Assembly: GCF_032911225.1 (NCBI RefSeq)
Contig: NZ_CP136600.1
Span: forward strand, 2,480,001-2,544,000
Source of the DNA: Thalassotalea fonticola
GTDB taxonomy: Bacteria; Pseudomonadota; Gammaproteobacteria; Enterobacterales; Alteromonadaceae
Length of the DNA stretch: 64,000 nucleotides
Direction: 5' to 3'
Part shown: piece by piece, positions 27,435-36,407 of the stretch
How the letters are laid out: each line of letters opens with the position of its first letter
How positions within the stretch are numbered: position 1 is the first letter of the stretch
Position numbers and translations under genes: made by a program
Notes under the pieces: model-generated
What the model was told of the DNA's origin: nothing
Database searches by the model: none
Seen by the model: the letters and a program-made list of their open reading frames with translations, nothing else

Positions 27435-28577
27435 TTATTTATCCAGCAGGCGATACACTTCACTGCCCGCTAATAAAAATGCACCGCTGCCGTAAGTTTC
27501 ACTGTGTTCTTTTTTGACTTTATCCGGGCCAACACCAACTAATTGCACAAAGCCAAGCTTGCCGTTTGCTTCTACTGCTGAATCCAGCACCTGCCATGCT
27601 TTAAGCACGTGCGGCAAATAGGTCTTTTCATCGAGCAAGTTATTATTAATGCCCCAAGCCAGCGCATAAACAAAAAAGGCCGTGCCACTGGTTTCCACTA
27701 CATCAAATTCATCTTTATCTAATAAGCTCGGGTACCAGTGTCCCTCGGGCGCTTGCAAGGCAATTAAACTTTTAGACATATTTTTCAACACTCTTTCATA
27801 AAAACGCCTGCGAGTATCATCTTTTGGCATGGCCTCAAGCACTTTCACCAAACCGCCAACAACCCAACCATTACCCCTTGACCAAAACACTTTTTTATCG
27901 TTTTTCGTTCTTGGCGCAAAATAGCTGTCGTCGCGAAAGAACAAGTCTTCCTCTTTGTCGTATAAGTATTTGTAGGTCGCCTTCCACAGTTTATCCATTT
28001 TCTTCAGATATTTAGTATCACCGGTCACTTTCGTCATTTGTGCAAAGGCAGGGGGCGCCATAAATAACGAGTCAGCCCAACTCCACCAATTGAGCTTATG
28101 AGGATTGTCTTGCCATCTTAAATCCGGCTTTGATGGTCGTTTATAAAACTCCATATCCATCACATACCGAGCTTTGTCGATATATTTTGGCTGAGGATCA
28201 ATTTCATAAAGGTCAATATAGGTTTGGGCGATGGTCAAATTGTCAGCAAGGTAAGGATGCGGCTTTAATTTCCACTGCAATGACTCACCCATCGCAATCA
28301 TTTCATCGAGGTATTTCTGTTGTGGCTTAAGCTTGTAATAACTCATTAAGCCGGTATAAAACGTGCCGTACTCCCATACCCATAATTCTTTGCCAGTAGG
28401 GTTGTTCAACTGCCATTGCGTCACGGCTTCCATTTGTTCAAGCACTGCAGCTTTAGTGATATTTATTTTAGTGTTATTCGCAAAATTATTAGTATCGTTG
28501 CTGGCAAGTGATTTATTCGTTGTTATTGTTAATAACGCTATTAACAACAAGATAAACTTAAGATTGAATATTTTCAT
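27435..28577 (-). CDS. GH105/GH88-type unsaturated uronyl hydrolase
   Basis: A 380-aa alpha/alpha-barrel glycosidase with a signal peptide (ending near SLAS). GH105/GH88 enzymes hydrate and release the 4,5-unsaturated uronic acid left by polysaccharide lyases. Likely catalytic Asp residues are D112 (HPYLADN) and D169 (WWSWADSLFMAPP). The family motif WSRGNGWVVGGL and the C-terminal ETSGTAFFVYALAWGI also match. Its presence implies that a lyase generates unsaturated ends, and the lyase candidates in this window are the beta-helix or PKD proteins. It sits directly after uxuA in the same operon, linking released uronate to the Uxu/KDG pathway. The signal peptide places it in the periplasm. Confidence 0.86.
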   Translation of the reverse strand: MKIFNLKFILLLIALLTITTNKSLASNDTNNFANNTKINITKAAVLEQMEAVTQWQLNNPTGKELWVWEYGTFYTGLMSYYKLKPQQKYLDEMIAMGESLQWKLKPHPYLADNLTIAQTYIDLYEIDPQPKYIDKARYVMDMEFYKRPSKPDLRWQDNPHKLNWWSWADSLFMAPPAFAQMTKVTGDTKYLKKMDKLWKATYKYLYDKEEDLFFRDDSYFAPRTKNDKKVFWSRGNGWVVGGLVKVLEAMPKDDTRRRFYERVLKNMSKSLIALQAPEGHWYPSLLDKDEFDVVETSGTAFFVYALAWGINNNLLDEKTYLPHVLKAWQVLDSAVEANGKLGFVQLVGVGPDKVKKEHSETYGSGAFLLAGSEVYRLLDK

Positions 28578-28649
28578 ATTAGTAATTTCCCCATACTGCT
28601 AAGAGCGAGGCATTGGCACCAGGTGGGCAATGCCTGTAATTGGTATTCG

Positions 28650-29831
28650 TTATTGATTGATCACATTCAAGGTATGAATAACACCGCGAAGTTCCGCCAA
28701 CCCTTTCATTCGGCCGGCAAAGGAATAACCCGGATTGATATTATCTTTACCAATTTCATCACCGAGTAAATGCCCATGATCAGGACGCATGGCAATGTTA
28801 CTATCGCCCGAACCACAAGCCTGTCGCTGTTTTTCTTCATTCAATAGCGCTTGAATTAAGCCGACCATGTCGTTATCACCAGCAAGGTGCTCAGACTCAC
28901 AAAAAGAGCCATCGGCATCACGAGTCACGTTACGCAGATGGACAAAGTGAATTTTGTTGCCAAACTCTGTTACCATTTCAACTAAATTATTATCGCCACG
29001 CACGCCAAAAGAGCCGGCACACAAGGTAAGACCATTATTAATGCTCGGCACGGCGTTGAGTAATGCGCGAACATCGCTCGCCGTTGACACCACTCTTGGT
29101 AAACCGAACAACGAAAACGGTGGATCGTCCGGATGAATACACATATTGATGCCGGCACTTTCGGCTACCGGAATTATTTCACGTAAGAACTCAAATAAAT
29201 TTTCTCTGAACTTTTCCGTGCCTAACTGAATAAATTCGGTGATCGCGGCCAGTATTCCCTGACGGTCATACGAACCTTCGCCGCCCGGTAAACCGGCAAT
29301 GATGTTTTTCTCTAGCAGTTCTTTTTCAAGCTCTGTCATCGCCTCAAAGCGAGCTTTGGCTTTTGCTAAAATCTCAGGTTGATAATCACTTTCCGCATTT
29401 TCACGTTGTAAATAATATACATCGTAGGCAGCAAAATCAGACATTTCAAAGCGTAATGCTTTCGATTGGTTCGGCAATTCATAAAGAAGATTGGTCCGCG
29501 TCCAGTCCACTACCGGCATAAAGTTATAACAAACGGTTTTAATGCCAGCTTTACCGGCATTGAGCAGCGATTGCTTATAATTTTCAATATAACGGGCACA
29601 GTCTTTACTGCGGGTTTTAATATCATTATGTAACGGAATACTTTCGATCACCGACCACTCAAGTCCTTGCTCTTCAATGCAGGCTTTGCGCTTTAATATT
29701 TCATCCAACTCCCAAACGTCACCGGTTGCGACATGATGCAGTGAGGTAACAACCCCAGACGCTCCAGATTGCAAAATATTTTTAAGTGTGACCGTGTCTG
29801 TCGGTCCAAACCAACGCCATGTTTCTTGCAT
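28650..29831 (-). CDS. uxuA: D-mannonate dehydratase UxuA
   Basis: Cytoplasmic enzyme of 393 aa converting D-mannonate to 2-keto-3-deoxy-D-gluconate. Conserved start MQETWRWFGPTDTVTLKNILQ. Also present: TSLHHVATGDVW, EWSVIESIPLHNDIK, CYNFMPVVDWTRT, MCIHPDDPPFSLFGLPRVVS, CAGSFGVRGDN, FVHLRNV, RPDHGHLLGDE. Length matches the family. It lies downstream of kdgK and the collapsed TRAP gene (150-bp gap) and upstream of GH105. Confidence 0.96.
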   Translation of the reverse strand: MQETWRWFGPTDTVTLKNILQSGASGVVTSLHHVATGDVWELDEILKRKACIEEQGLEWSVIESIPLHNDIKTRSKDCARYIENYKQSLLNAGKAGIKTVCYNFMPVVDWTRTNLLYELPNQSKALRFEMSDFAAYDVYYLQRENAESDYQPEILAKAKARFEAMTELEKELLEKNIIAGLPGGEGSYDRQGILAAITEFIQLGTEKFRENLFEFLREIIPVAESAGINMCIHPDDPPFSLFGLPRVVSTASDVRALLNAVPSINNGLTLCAGSFGVRGDNNLVEMVTEFGNKIHFVHLRNVTRDADGSFCESEHLAGDNDMVGLIQALLNEEKQRQACGSGDSNIAMRPDHGHLLGDEIGKDNINPGYSFAGRMKGLAELRGVIHTLNVINQ

Positions 29832-29981
29832 AACAACCTCTTAGGAAATGTTGATAATAGGCCTGTTTACCAGACCTAGATATAAATTGATCAGGGCCCT
29901 TACAACAAGCGCCCAAAAATATTGCCGGATACCTCACTCAAGGGGTAACCCGACGATTAAAATACTTAACCAGCAACCATA

Positions 29982-30506
29982 TTAGGTAAGGTTAGGGTTA
30001 AACTCGGCATAAAGGTAACCATCATTAGGACCACTACCATGACGATATAAAATGGCACCATTCATGACGATATAAAATGGCACCATTTCCTTTACGGTTG
30101 TGCCTATTGACACTTTACCAATAGAGCAACCCAGCAATAGCGATGTGCCAACTGGCGGAGTACAAACGCCAACGCTAGGACTGACATTGGCTAATACCAC
30201 CGCATTGGTGCGAGTAAAATCGATAATACCTAAACGGGTTTGTTCAATGGTTTCAATTTGTTGGCCAAGTTGGCCACTAGCGTGGACTTTTACAATCACT
30301 TTACCTTGAGTCTTTTGCGCAACTAATTCGGCAAACTTATACATCGCGATGGTCACTGGATTATTTTCTGGTAAGCCTTCGGCTAATCGTAAAACAATGG
30401 CGTCTTGTTCGGCTTTTAAGGTTACAAATGTACCGTTGTTCGACAGTATGGTAGTCGTGATCAAAGTAAGAATAACCACCAGTTTTAACGGTAAATATTT
30501 TCCCAT
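29982..30506 (-). pseudogene. Collapsed TRAP transporter: dctP 5' end fused in frame to dctM 3' end
   Basis: The frame begins with a signal peptide and the first third of a DctP substrate-binding protein (IVLRLAEGLPENNPVTIAM...GQLGQQIETIEQTRLGIIDF). At about NVSPS/VGVCTPPVG it switches without a frame change to the last transmembrane part of a DctM permease (GVCTPPVGTSLLLGCSIGKVSIGTTVKEMVPFYIVM). The rest of dctP, all of dctQ and most of dctM are absent. A 25-bp tandem duplication then shifts the frame, so the authentic DctM tail (VVVLMMVTFMPSL...) is read out of frame. ATG 30506 follows GAGGGG, 19 bp after kdgK, as expected for a uronate TRAP transporter in this operon. Non-functional. Confidence 0.88.
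30038..30087. repeat. 25-bp perfect tandem duplication
   Basis: The 25-bp unit beginning CATGACGATATAAAATGG occurs twice head to tail (30038-30062 and 30063-30087), inside the dctM remnant. Because 25 is not a multiple of 3 it causes a frameshift. Removing one copy restores a DctM-like hydrophobic C-terminus. Confidence 0.92.
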
Positions 30507-30525
30507 AGAATAACTACCCCTCAAA

Positions 30526-31476
30526 TTATTCATCGTAAGCCATATCAAGGCTGCTAATAAATTGTTGGTAAAGTGCTTTATCAACAATCGCACCTTTATG
30601 TTGCACCACAAACCCTGCGACACTGGCAGCATTTTTCAGTGAGTTGCCGCGGCTTTCACCTGCGATTCTTGACGCAAGATAGGTGCCAGCAAAAGAATCA
30701 CCGGCAGCGGTTGTGTCCACTTGTACTTTTGCAGGCGTAAAAGGTAAATGAATAAAAGAATCATTTAATCCATAACAACAAATGCCCAACTCACCACATT
30801 TCACCACGGATTCAACAACCGAAAATTGCTGCAAGTGATCTCTCACTTCTTGCGGTGTATTATGAGCAAACAATAGCTGATGTTCATCTAAACCAGGTAA
30901 CACCATATCACAGCATTGATAGGCCCGTTCAATCCATAATCTTGCTTCTACTTCATCATGCCACATTGTTGCTCGATAATTAGGATCGAATGCTATTTTT
31001 GCGCCACGCTCACGTAAGGTGGTTACCAAGTCCAATAATATGGTTTTGTCTTTGTCGGATAATATTGCTAACGATATGCCAGAAAAATAAACGTAATCAA
31101 AATCAGGCACCGAATCAATACCGCCTCGTTGCTCAAGTGCGGTAATTAACTTGGTAGCAGCAGAATCTTTACGCCAGTAATTGAATGTTCTTTCACCATC
31201 ATCATCGGTGGTGATCAGGTAAATACCCGGCTGTTTGTCTTTTACCGTTAACACCAGAGAAGCATCTATCGATTCTTCACTCCAGCTATCCAGCATCTTT
31301 TCACTGGTGGCGTCGGTGCCAACTGAGGTTAAATAAGAAACTTTTAACGAAGACTGCCAACGCTTTGCATAAACCGCAGTGTTATAAGTATCACCGGCAA
31401 ATGAGTAGGAAAAAGCATTGGAGCTTTGCGTGTTTAACTCCATCATGCATTCGCCAATAATCAATAAAGAATTCAT
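30526..31476 (-). CDS. kdgK: 2-dehydro-3-deoxygluconokinase (PfkB family)
   Basis: Kinase of 316 aa phosphorylating KDG to KDPG with ATP in the cytoplasm. It has the PfkB C-terminal signature DTTAAGDSFAGTYLA with catalytic D260, and the N-terminal GECMMEL...FAGDTYNTAVY that is typical of KdgK. Its start abuts the uxuB stop (SD GAAGGA within the uxuB end). No KDPG aldolase (eda) is encoded in this window, so the next step must be elsewhere. Confidence 0.93.
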   Translation of the reverse strand: MNSLLIIGECMMELNTQSSNAFSYSFAGDTYNTAVYAKRWQSSLKVSYLTSVGTDATSEKMLDSWSEESIDASLVLTVKDKQPGIYLITTDDDGERTFNYWRKDSAATKLITALEQRGGIDSVPDFDYVYFSGISLAILSDKDKTILLDLVTTLRERGAKIAFDPNYRATMWHDEVEARLWIERAYQCCDMVLPGLDEHQLLFAHNTPQEVRDHLQQFSVVESVVKCGELGICCYGLNDSFIHLPFTPAKVQVDTTAAGDSFAGTYLASRIAGESRGNSLKNAASVAGFVVQHKGAIVDKALYQQFISSLDMAYDE

Positions 31477-32952
31477 TTAGTCTTCCTTCATTGTGGTTAA
31501 AATTAATGAAATATCTGCTGCGCCATATTGATTAAACAATGAATAGGCCTGAGTCAGGGTATCGACAAAATTGTTATTTTCTCGTAAATGTTGCGGGAAT
31601 ACATGTTCGAGTGCAAGAAAGCGCTCGACATCAGCATCACTACCATTACAGAGCTTAGCAATAGTCGTTAATTGTTCGGCAAGAGGATCAATAATCAATT
31701 GTTTTGTTGATACTTTATCTGTAACAAAACGCATCCAGGCGGCAAGACTTAGGCACAGTTTTGTTGAGTTTTTGCCCATTGCCAAATTGTCTTCAATAAT
31801 GGCAATGATGCGATAAGGAATTTTCTGGCTACTGTCGCAGGCAATTTGGGCAAGCAAGTGGCAAATAGCCGGGTTCTGAAAGCGTTTGATAATGCTGTTG
31901 CCATAACTGACTTTATCTAAACCATCGACGGTCGGCAGAGTTGGGAAGATTTCTTCGCTTAACAGACTTTCAACAAAGGTTTTAAGAATTGGATTCGCGA
32001 TGGCTTGCTCAACGGTTTCCAAGCCGGTAAAACTACCGATAAAGGCGAGCGTAGAATGCAAACAGTTTAATACTCTTAACTTGGTCAATTCATAACCAGA
32101 GACATTGGTTGTCAATATTGCCCCGACCGTTGACCAAGGCGGCAATTCAACTCCGGGAATATCTTCGATCACCCACTGACTAAATTGCTCACGTTGAATT
32201 GGCCAGTTATCTTTAAACCCAGTTTGCTGGGCAACGCTGGCGCAAATCATCTCATTGGTTGCCGGGGTAATGCTATCTACCATAGTGCACGGAAACTTCA
32301 CTTCATTAGTCAGCCATTGAGCAAAGTTGCCATCGAGAGTTCTGGCAAACTCAATTACTGCAGTCTTTAAACGAGTGCCATTGTCACTGACATTATCACA
32401 ACTAATGGCAACAAAGGGAGCCATGCCTTTGTTATAACGCGCAAGCAAACCCGCCACTAAGAAACCAATGGCAGTTTGTGGCTGAGTTGGGTTTTCCAAA
32501 TCATGAACAATACCGGCATTAGCAAAGTCCAAACCACCTTGGGCTGTTAAACAATAGCCTTTTTCGGTGATGGTTAGAGTCACCACTTTTATTTGTGGCT
32601 GACACAAACGTTCAATCACCAAGGCGGGGTCTTCTGGCGCCACCAAAATTTCTTTAATCGCGCCAATAATTTGATAAGACTTGCTATGATCAAGTATGGC
32701 TAAGGTGTACAAGTTATCCTGTGGCAACAACGCATCCCTGACCGAAGGACTATTGATGGAAACTTCGCAAATTCCCCAATCCGTTTCTCCATTGAGCAAC
32801 AGCTCATTGGTATAAACAGCTTGATGCGCCCGGTGAAAAGCGCCGGGTCCAAAATGGACAATGCCAATATTCACAGGTTCTCTATCGTAACCGCAATGAT
32901 AAACATCATCTGCTGTTAAGGCGATATTTTGCTCAGAAAGTATATTTTGCAT
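31477..32952 (-). CDS. uxuB: D-fructuronate reductase (mannitol dehydrogenase family)
   Basis: NAD-dependent polyol/uronate dehydrogenase of about 491 aa, reducing D-fructuronate to D-mannonate. NAD-binding region NIGIVHFGPGAFHRAHQAVYTNELL near residue 30. The catalytic Lys motif is ELTKLRVLNCLHS (K-x(4)-N-x(2)-H), about residue 270-285. Position between nagB/kdgK and uxuA supports UxuB over a mannitol or tagaturonate role. The uronate isomerase that should precede it (uxaC) is not in the window. ATG 32952 is preferred to the TTG 6 bp upstream. Confidence 0.92.
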   Translation of the reverse strand: MQNILSEQNIALTADDVYHCGYDREPVNIGIVHFGPGAFHRAHQAVYTNELLLNGETDWGICEVSINSPSVRDALLPQDNLYTLAILDHSKSYQIIGAIKEILVAPEDPALVIERLCQPQIKVVTLTITEKGYCLTAQGGLDFANAGIVHDLENPTQPQTAIGFLVAGLLARYNKGMAPFVAISCDNVSDNGTRLKTAVIEFARTLDGNFAQWLTNEVKFPCTMVDSITPATNEMICASVAQQTGFKDNWPIQREQFSQWVIEDIPGVELPPWSTVGAILTTNVSGYELTKLRVLNCLHSTLAFIGSFTGLETVEQAIANPILKTFVESLLSEEIFPTLPTVDGLDKVSYGNSIIKRFQNPAICHLLAQIACDSSQKIPYRIIAIIEDNLAMGKNSTKLCLSLAAWMRFVTDKVSTKQLIIDPLAEQLTTIAKLCNGSDADVERFLALEHVFPQHLRENNNFVDTLTQAYSLFNQYGAADISLILTTMKED

Positions 32953-33002
32953 AGTCAATTACAACTCTAAAAAATTGGCGGTATCACTGATTATTGATTT
33001 TC

Positions 33003-33752
33003 TTAAGAAACTTTTTCAGGTAACAGGCTTGCTGATTCTACATCGAGAAAAATTTCACAATCAGCATGACCTTGTAACACCGAAGATGGATAGTCAGCGG
33101 ATATACTTTTAGCTACTGTATTTTTAACCGCTTCGGCTTTTCTTTCGCCAGGTACCGACAGTATGATTTTTTTGCTTTTAAGTATTTGATTAATACTCAT
33201 ACTAATTGCTTTGCTCGGCACATCTGCTAAACCGTTAAACCAGCCTTCATTACACTGTTGTTGACGACAAGCCTGGTCAAGCTCAACGACTATATAAGGT
33301 TCATAGGTTGCTAAATCGGCTGGTGGATCGTTAAATGCTAAATGACCATTTTCACCAATTCCAGCAAGACAAACATCCACTTCTTCTTGGGCAATCAGTG
33401 CGTTTAATCGAGCAATTTCGGCCTCAAGATCTTCAGCATCAGCGTTTACTAGCGTCATCTTGTTTAGCCCTTTGGCTTTGGCAACAAAACGCTCATTTAA
33501 GTATTTTCGAAAGCTGGCTGGATGCTCTGCTGAAAGACCAACGTATTCATCAAGATGAAATGCCTGAACCTTTTCCCAGGGAATATCTTCCTGCTCAGTC
33601 AGGTGTTGTAACATGTCGAACTGGCTCGAGCCGGTAGCAATAATAATGGTCGCTTTTCCTTTATTGCTGATTGCCTGACGAATCGCTTCAGCCCCTAATT
33701 TAGCGGCTGCTTGCCCCATCAATTTTTCATTTTCAAGAGTATTAAATTTCAT
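33003..33752 (-). CDS. nagB: Glucosamine-6-phosphate deaminase
   Basis: A 249-aa enzyme converting glucosamine-6-P to fructose-6-P and ammonia. Family motifs: IIIATGSSQFDML, FHLDEYVG (catalytic Asp), GIGENGHLAFNDPPADL (catalytic His). In E. coli NagB the last motif reads GNDGHIAFNEP. Here the flanking acid is Asp instead of Glu and the D141 position is Asn, as in some other NagB/GamA-like proteins. It is the first gene of the large leftward operon behind promoter P(c), next to uronate genes. This pairing indicates a polymer containing both hexosamine and uronic acid. Confidence 0.88.
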   Translation of the reverse strand: MKFNTLENEKLMGQAAAKLGAEAIRQAISNKGKATIIIATGSSQFDMLQHLTEQEDIPWEKVQAFHLDEYVGLSAEHPASFRKYLNERFVAKAKGLNKMTLVNADAEDLEAEIARLNALIAQEEVDVCLAGIGENGHLAFNDPPADLATYEPYIVVELDQACRQQQCNEGWFNGLADVPSKAISMSINQILKSKKIILSVPGERKAEAVKNTVAKSISADYPSSVLQGHADCEIFLDVESASLLPEKVS

Positions 33753-34253
33753 TGTTGCTTCGCTGTTATATTTAATTAAAGAAAGTCAGCTTATATTTAT
33801 GATACAAGCCAGCAGTAAAAATACTGCATCCCTATCTGGTCGAAATTTGTAGGTTCATCACTCACTTTATTTCAAGTTCAATACGTCGACCAAGTTACGT
33901 CGATAGTGCAAAACAGCACCTCAAACGTTTGAGTTAATGTATAATTAAAAATATTTTCTGTCAAGACAAAACTATCCCCTTGCCGTCTCCCCCTCTTTAA
34001 AAGACACTAACATTAAAACATAAGCCATTGATTATTAAGATCAAAACAACAAATCGTGATTTAACAAATAAATAAGATGAATTTTTTATGAGTACTGATG
34101 AGTGAGTTAAATCTACTCAAGTTGCATACAAGTTGGCTCACCTCAAAGGTAAAATATCGATATTTAGTTAAATTACTTCGCTAACTGCATGATTTCTAAT
34201 GCCGCTTGCGATAGAATACGAATAAATAATTTAATGAATTTCAATGGAAGGTT
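33753..34253. other. Divergent intergenic region nagB / lacI-type regulator
   Basis: 501 bp. The leftward promoter P(c) with operator lies at 33920-33964. The rest is A/T-rich with no further operator match near the regulator start, so autoregulation is not evident. Confidence 0.55.
33920..33964 (-). promoter_or_regulatory. LacI-operator promoter P(c), nagB-uxuB-kdgK-uxuA operon
   Basis: Operator CTCAAACGTTTGAG at 33920-33933. Leftward: TTGACA (33959-33964), 17 bp, TACATT (33936-33941), 2 bp, operator. It lies 168 bp before nagB. Confidence 0.82.
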
Positions 34254-35213
34254 ATGGCTACTCAAAAAAGTATTGCAGATAAGCTGGGATTATCAATCAG
34301 TTTGGTATCTCGGGTGTTATCAGGGAAAGCAAAAGAAATTGGTGTTGCAGAAGAGACGATTAAAAAAGTCCTCGATGAAGCAAAACGCACTAACTATACG
34401 CCAAATTCAGCGGCATTATCGTTAAGAGGAGTTAAGACTCATACCTTAGGCGTTATCACTTATGATTTTGAAGATCCTTATTTCGGCATCATCCTCGGCG
34501 AATTGCACAAAATCGCCAAACAAAGAAAATTTACCTTAATACTCGCTGGCTCTTACCAGAGAGACGAAGACACCTTAGATCTTTCCGCTTTTGCCAAACA
34601 CAACATTGAAGGCTTAATTATTGTTGGTAGTGATCGAAAAAAAGATTGGTACGAAAACTTTAATCAAAAGTCAATCCCAAGCGTACAAATTGGCTTTACC
34701 ACAGATAAGATTGGTGCCAATATTTGTTTGGATGAATCGCTAAGTGCCAACTTAATTGCCAGCTATTTGCATAAACAAAAAACCGAAAGTGCCACCTTAT
34801 TTTTTAACCATAGCCTGTCACACGAAACGTTTAAAACACAGCACATTAAAGCACTTACCGAGAATGGTATTAACATCCTTGAAGATGTGATTTGTGATGG
34901 TTCGATTAGCTCGGTAAAAAGTGGCATAAAGCAGTTAAAACAGCTGCCTGACGTTATTATTGCGGGTGATGATATTATGGCGACAAAAATTATTCGTTCC
35001 TTGCATGAGTTAAATATCAAAGTTCCCGAAGACGTAAAAGTATTTGGTTTTGATAATATTTCCCATGCCCGCAATTTCATTCCTTCCTTAACGACGTTAA
35101 ATCCGCCAATTAAGGAAATGATCCAAACCGCTTTTGATTTAGTATCTAGCCCAAGTATCAGTAAAGAAACCTTGCGCTTTACTCCGGAGTTAATTAGCCG
35201 CGAATCGGCATAA
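34254..35213 (+). CDS. LacI-family transcriptional regulator
   Basis: A 319-aa regulator. N-terminal LacI HTH: ATQKSIADKLGLSISLVSRVLSGKAKEIGVAEETIKKVLDEA. The hinge helix YTPNSAALSLRG normally inserts a Leu at a central CpG step. A periplasmic-binding-protein-like effector domain begins at THTLGVITYDFEDPYFGIILGEL and ends with MATKIIRSLHELNIKVPEDVKVFGFDN and LTTLNPP. SD GGAAGG precedes ATG 34254. Because it sits at the core operon, and the repeated palindrome CTCAAACGTTTGAG has a LacI-type centre (compare PurR CAAACGTTTG), it is the most likely owner of that operator. The effector is probably an aminosugar- or uronate-derived intermediate (inference). Confidence 0.92.
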   Translation: MATQKSIADKLGLSISLVSRVLSGKAKEIGVAEETIKKVLDEAKRTNYTPNSAALSLRGVKTHTLGVITYDFEDPYFGIILGELHKIAKQRKFTLILAGSYQRDEDTLDLSAFAKHNIEGLIIVGSDRKKDWYENFNQKSIPSVQIGFTTDKIGANICLDESLSANLIASYLHKQKTESATLFFNHSLSHETFKTQHIKALTENGINILEDVICDGSISSVKSGIKQLKQLPDVIIAGDDIMATKIIRSLHELNIKVPEDVKVFGFDNISHARNFIPSLTTLNPPIKEMIQTAFDLVSSPSISKETLRFTPELISRESA

Positions 35214-35234
35214 TACCAATCTGCATAAGGAATG
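35211..35234. repeat. 24-bp dispersed repeat at a stop codon, copy 1
   Basis: TAATACCAATCTGCATAAGG then AATG; the first three bases are the stop codon of the LacI gene. A 23/24 match occurs at 53002-53025, again starting at a stop codon. Confidence 0.6.
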
Positions 35235-35272
35235 AGTCACTCAGCGATACCATAATAGTGACGTGGATACTG

Positions 35273-36397
35273 TTATAGCAGCGCACCTCGCGCTGCAACT
35301 GGCCATATCGTTTGAACTTGCCCCTTCCGTATGCCGATTAACCAATCATGCAGGTTTACTGTGGGATCGCAATGGCTTGGCAACAAGGTAACCGCATCTC
35401 CGATCTCCGGCACCTGCGTATGTTTAGAAAATTCAATATTGGTATGCTCGTCTGCGGCCCCTAACACTTTAGTATGCTCATACCTCGCAATACCCGGTAA
35501 GCCCGAGTCGGTTGAAAACGCTTTTAAACCGGCATCTAATACGCAACGGTGGCTTTGTGGTTTGCTCAACACCGCTGATTTTATCGATAAACTTTGCTTA
35601 AATTCGTCAATTGGTTCGCCTTGCGCGTTCAAGTTTAAAGAATAATCTTGATCCATAAACACATAAGAGCCCACCTGCAGCTCGTTATAAATGCCACTGG
35701 TGGCTTCAAATATATAAGTGCCGGTACCGCCGCCGCCGATAATGTCACAATGAAAACCATGTTCAGCCAACAAGGATACGGTTTCTTCGACAAGGTTAGC
35801 CGCTTGCAAAATCGTTCGCCGGCGAGCCTCAAATGACCGTAAGTGTTGTGCGCCACCATGATACGCTTGTAATCCGGCAAAATGTAAGTGTTCACACTCA
35901 GCAATCGCTTTTGCTAAAATCAGGGTTTCCTGGCCCGGTAATACACCACAGCGGGCGGAGCCCACATTGACTTCGACTAACACTTTTATCGACACATTAA
36001 ATCGCTCTGCCGCGTCATTAATCTCATCAATATTATCTATATTATCGACGCATACCGCGATTTCAGCCTGTTTTGCCAGCGCCGCTAAACGGTTCAGTTT
36101 AGCCCGGCCGATAATTTGATTGCTCACCAGAATATCTAAAATACCATGGGCCACCATAACTTCGGCTTCGGAAACTTTTTGACAGCATACCCCTACCGCA
36201 CCTAAGGCAATTTGCTGGTGAGCAATTGCCGGGCATTTATGCGATTTAGAATGCGGACGTAAGCGCACCCCTTGTTGCCTGGCATAGTCTGCCATCGTTG
36301 CTAAGTTATGCTCTAAATGGTCTAAGTCAACGACTAGAGCCGGGGTATCAATGTCTTGCCAGCTCTCACCAATTTTTGCTGCAGGTTGGGTTGCCAA
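35273..36397 (-). CDS. D-threonine aldolase / 3-hydroxy-D-aspartate aldolase-like PLP enzyme
   Basis: A 374-aa fold-III PLP enzyme of the DSD1/D-threonine-aldolase family. The PLP lysine is K51 in RLRPHSKSHKCP. The C-terminal metal site is PSHCDPTVN, with His342 and Asp344. The H-x-D pattern is that of metal-dependent D-threonine aldolases and 3-hydroxy-D-aspartate aldolases, whereas D-serine dehydratases have H-x-C. The substrate is therefore likely a D-beta-hydroxy-amino acid cleaved to glycine plus an aldehyde. It is 10 bp downstream of the COG3964 amidohydrolase, which could deacylate an N- or O-acyl precursor. The precise substrate is unknown. Confidence 0.8.
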   Translation of the reverse strand: MATQPAAKIGESWQDIDTPALVVDLDHLEHNLATMADYARQQGVRLRPHSKSHKCPAIAHQQIALGAVGVCCQKVSEAEVMVAHGILDILVSNQIIGRAKLNRLAALAKQAEIAVCVDNIDNIDEINDAAERFNVSIKVLVEVNVGSARCGVLPGQETLILAKAIAECEHLHFAGLQAYHGGAQHLRSFEARRRTILQAANLVEETVSLLAEHGFHCDIIGGGGTGTYIFEATSGIYNELQVGSYVFMDQDYSLNLNAQGEPIDEFKQSLSIKSAVLSKPQSHRCVLDAGLKAFSTDSGLPGIARYEHTKVLGAADEHTNIEFSKHTQVPEIGDAVTLLPSHCDPTVNLHDWLIGIRKGQVQTIWPVAARGALL

Positions 36398-36407
36398 TGT
36401 ATTGCTC

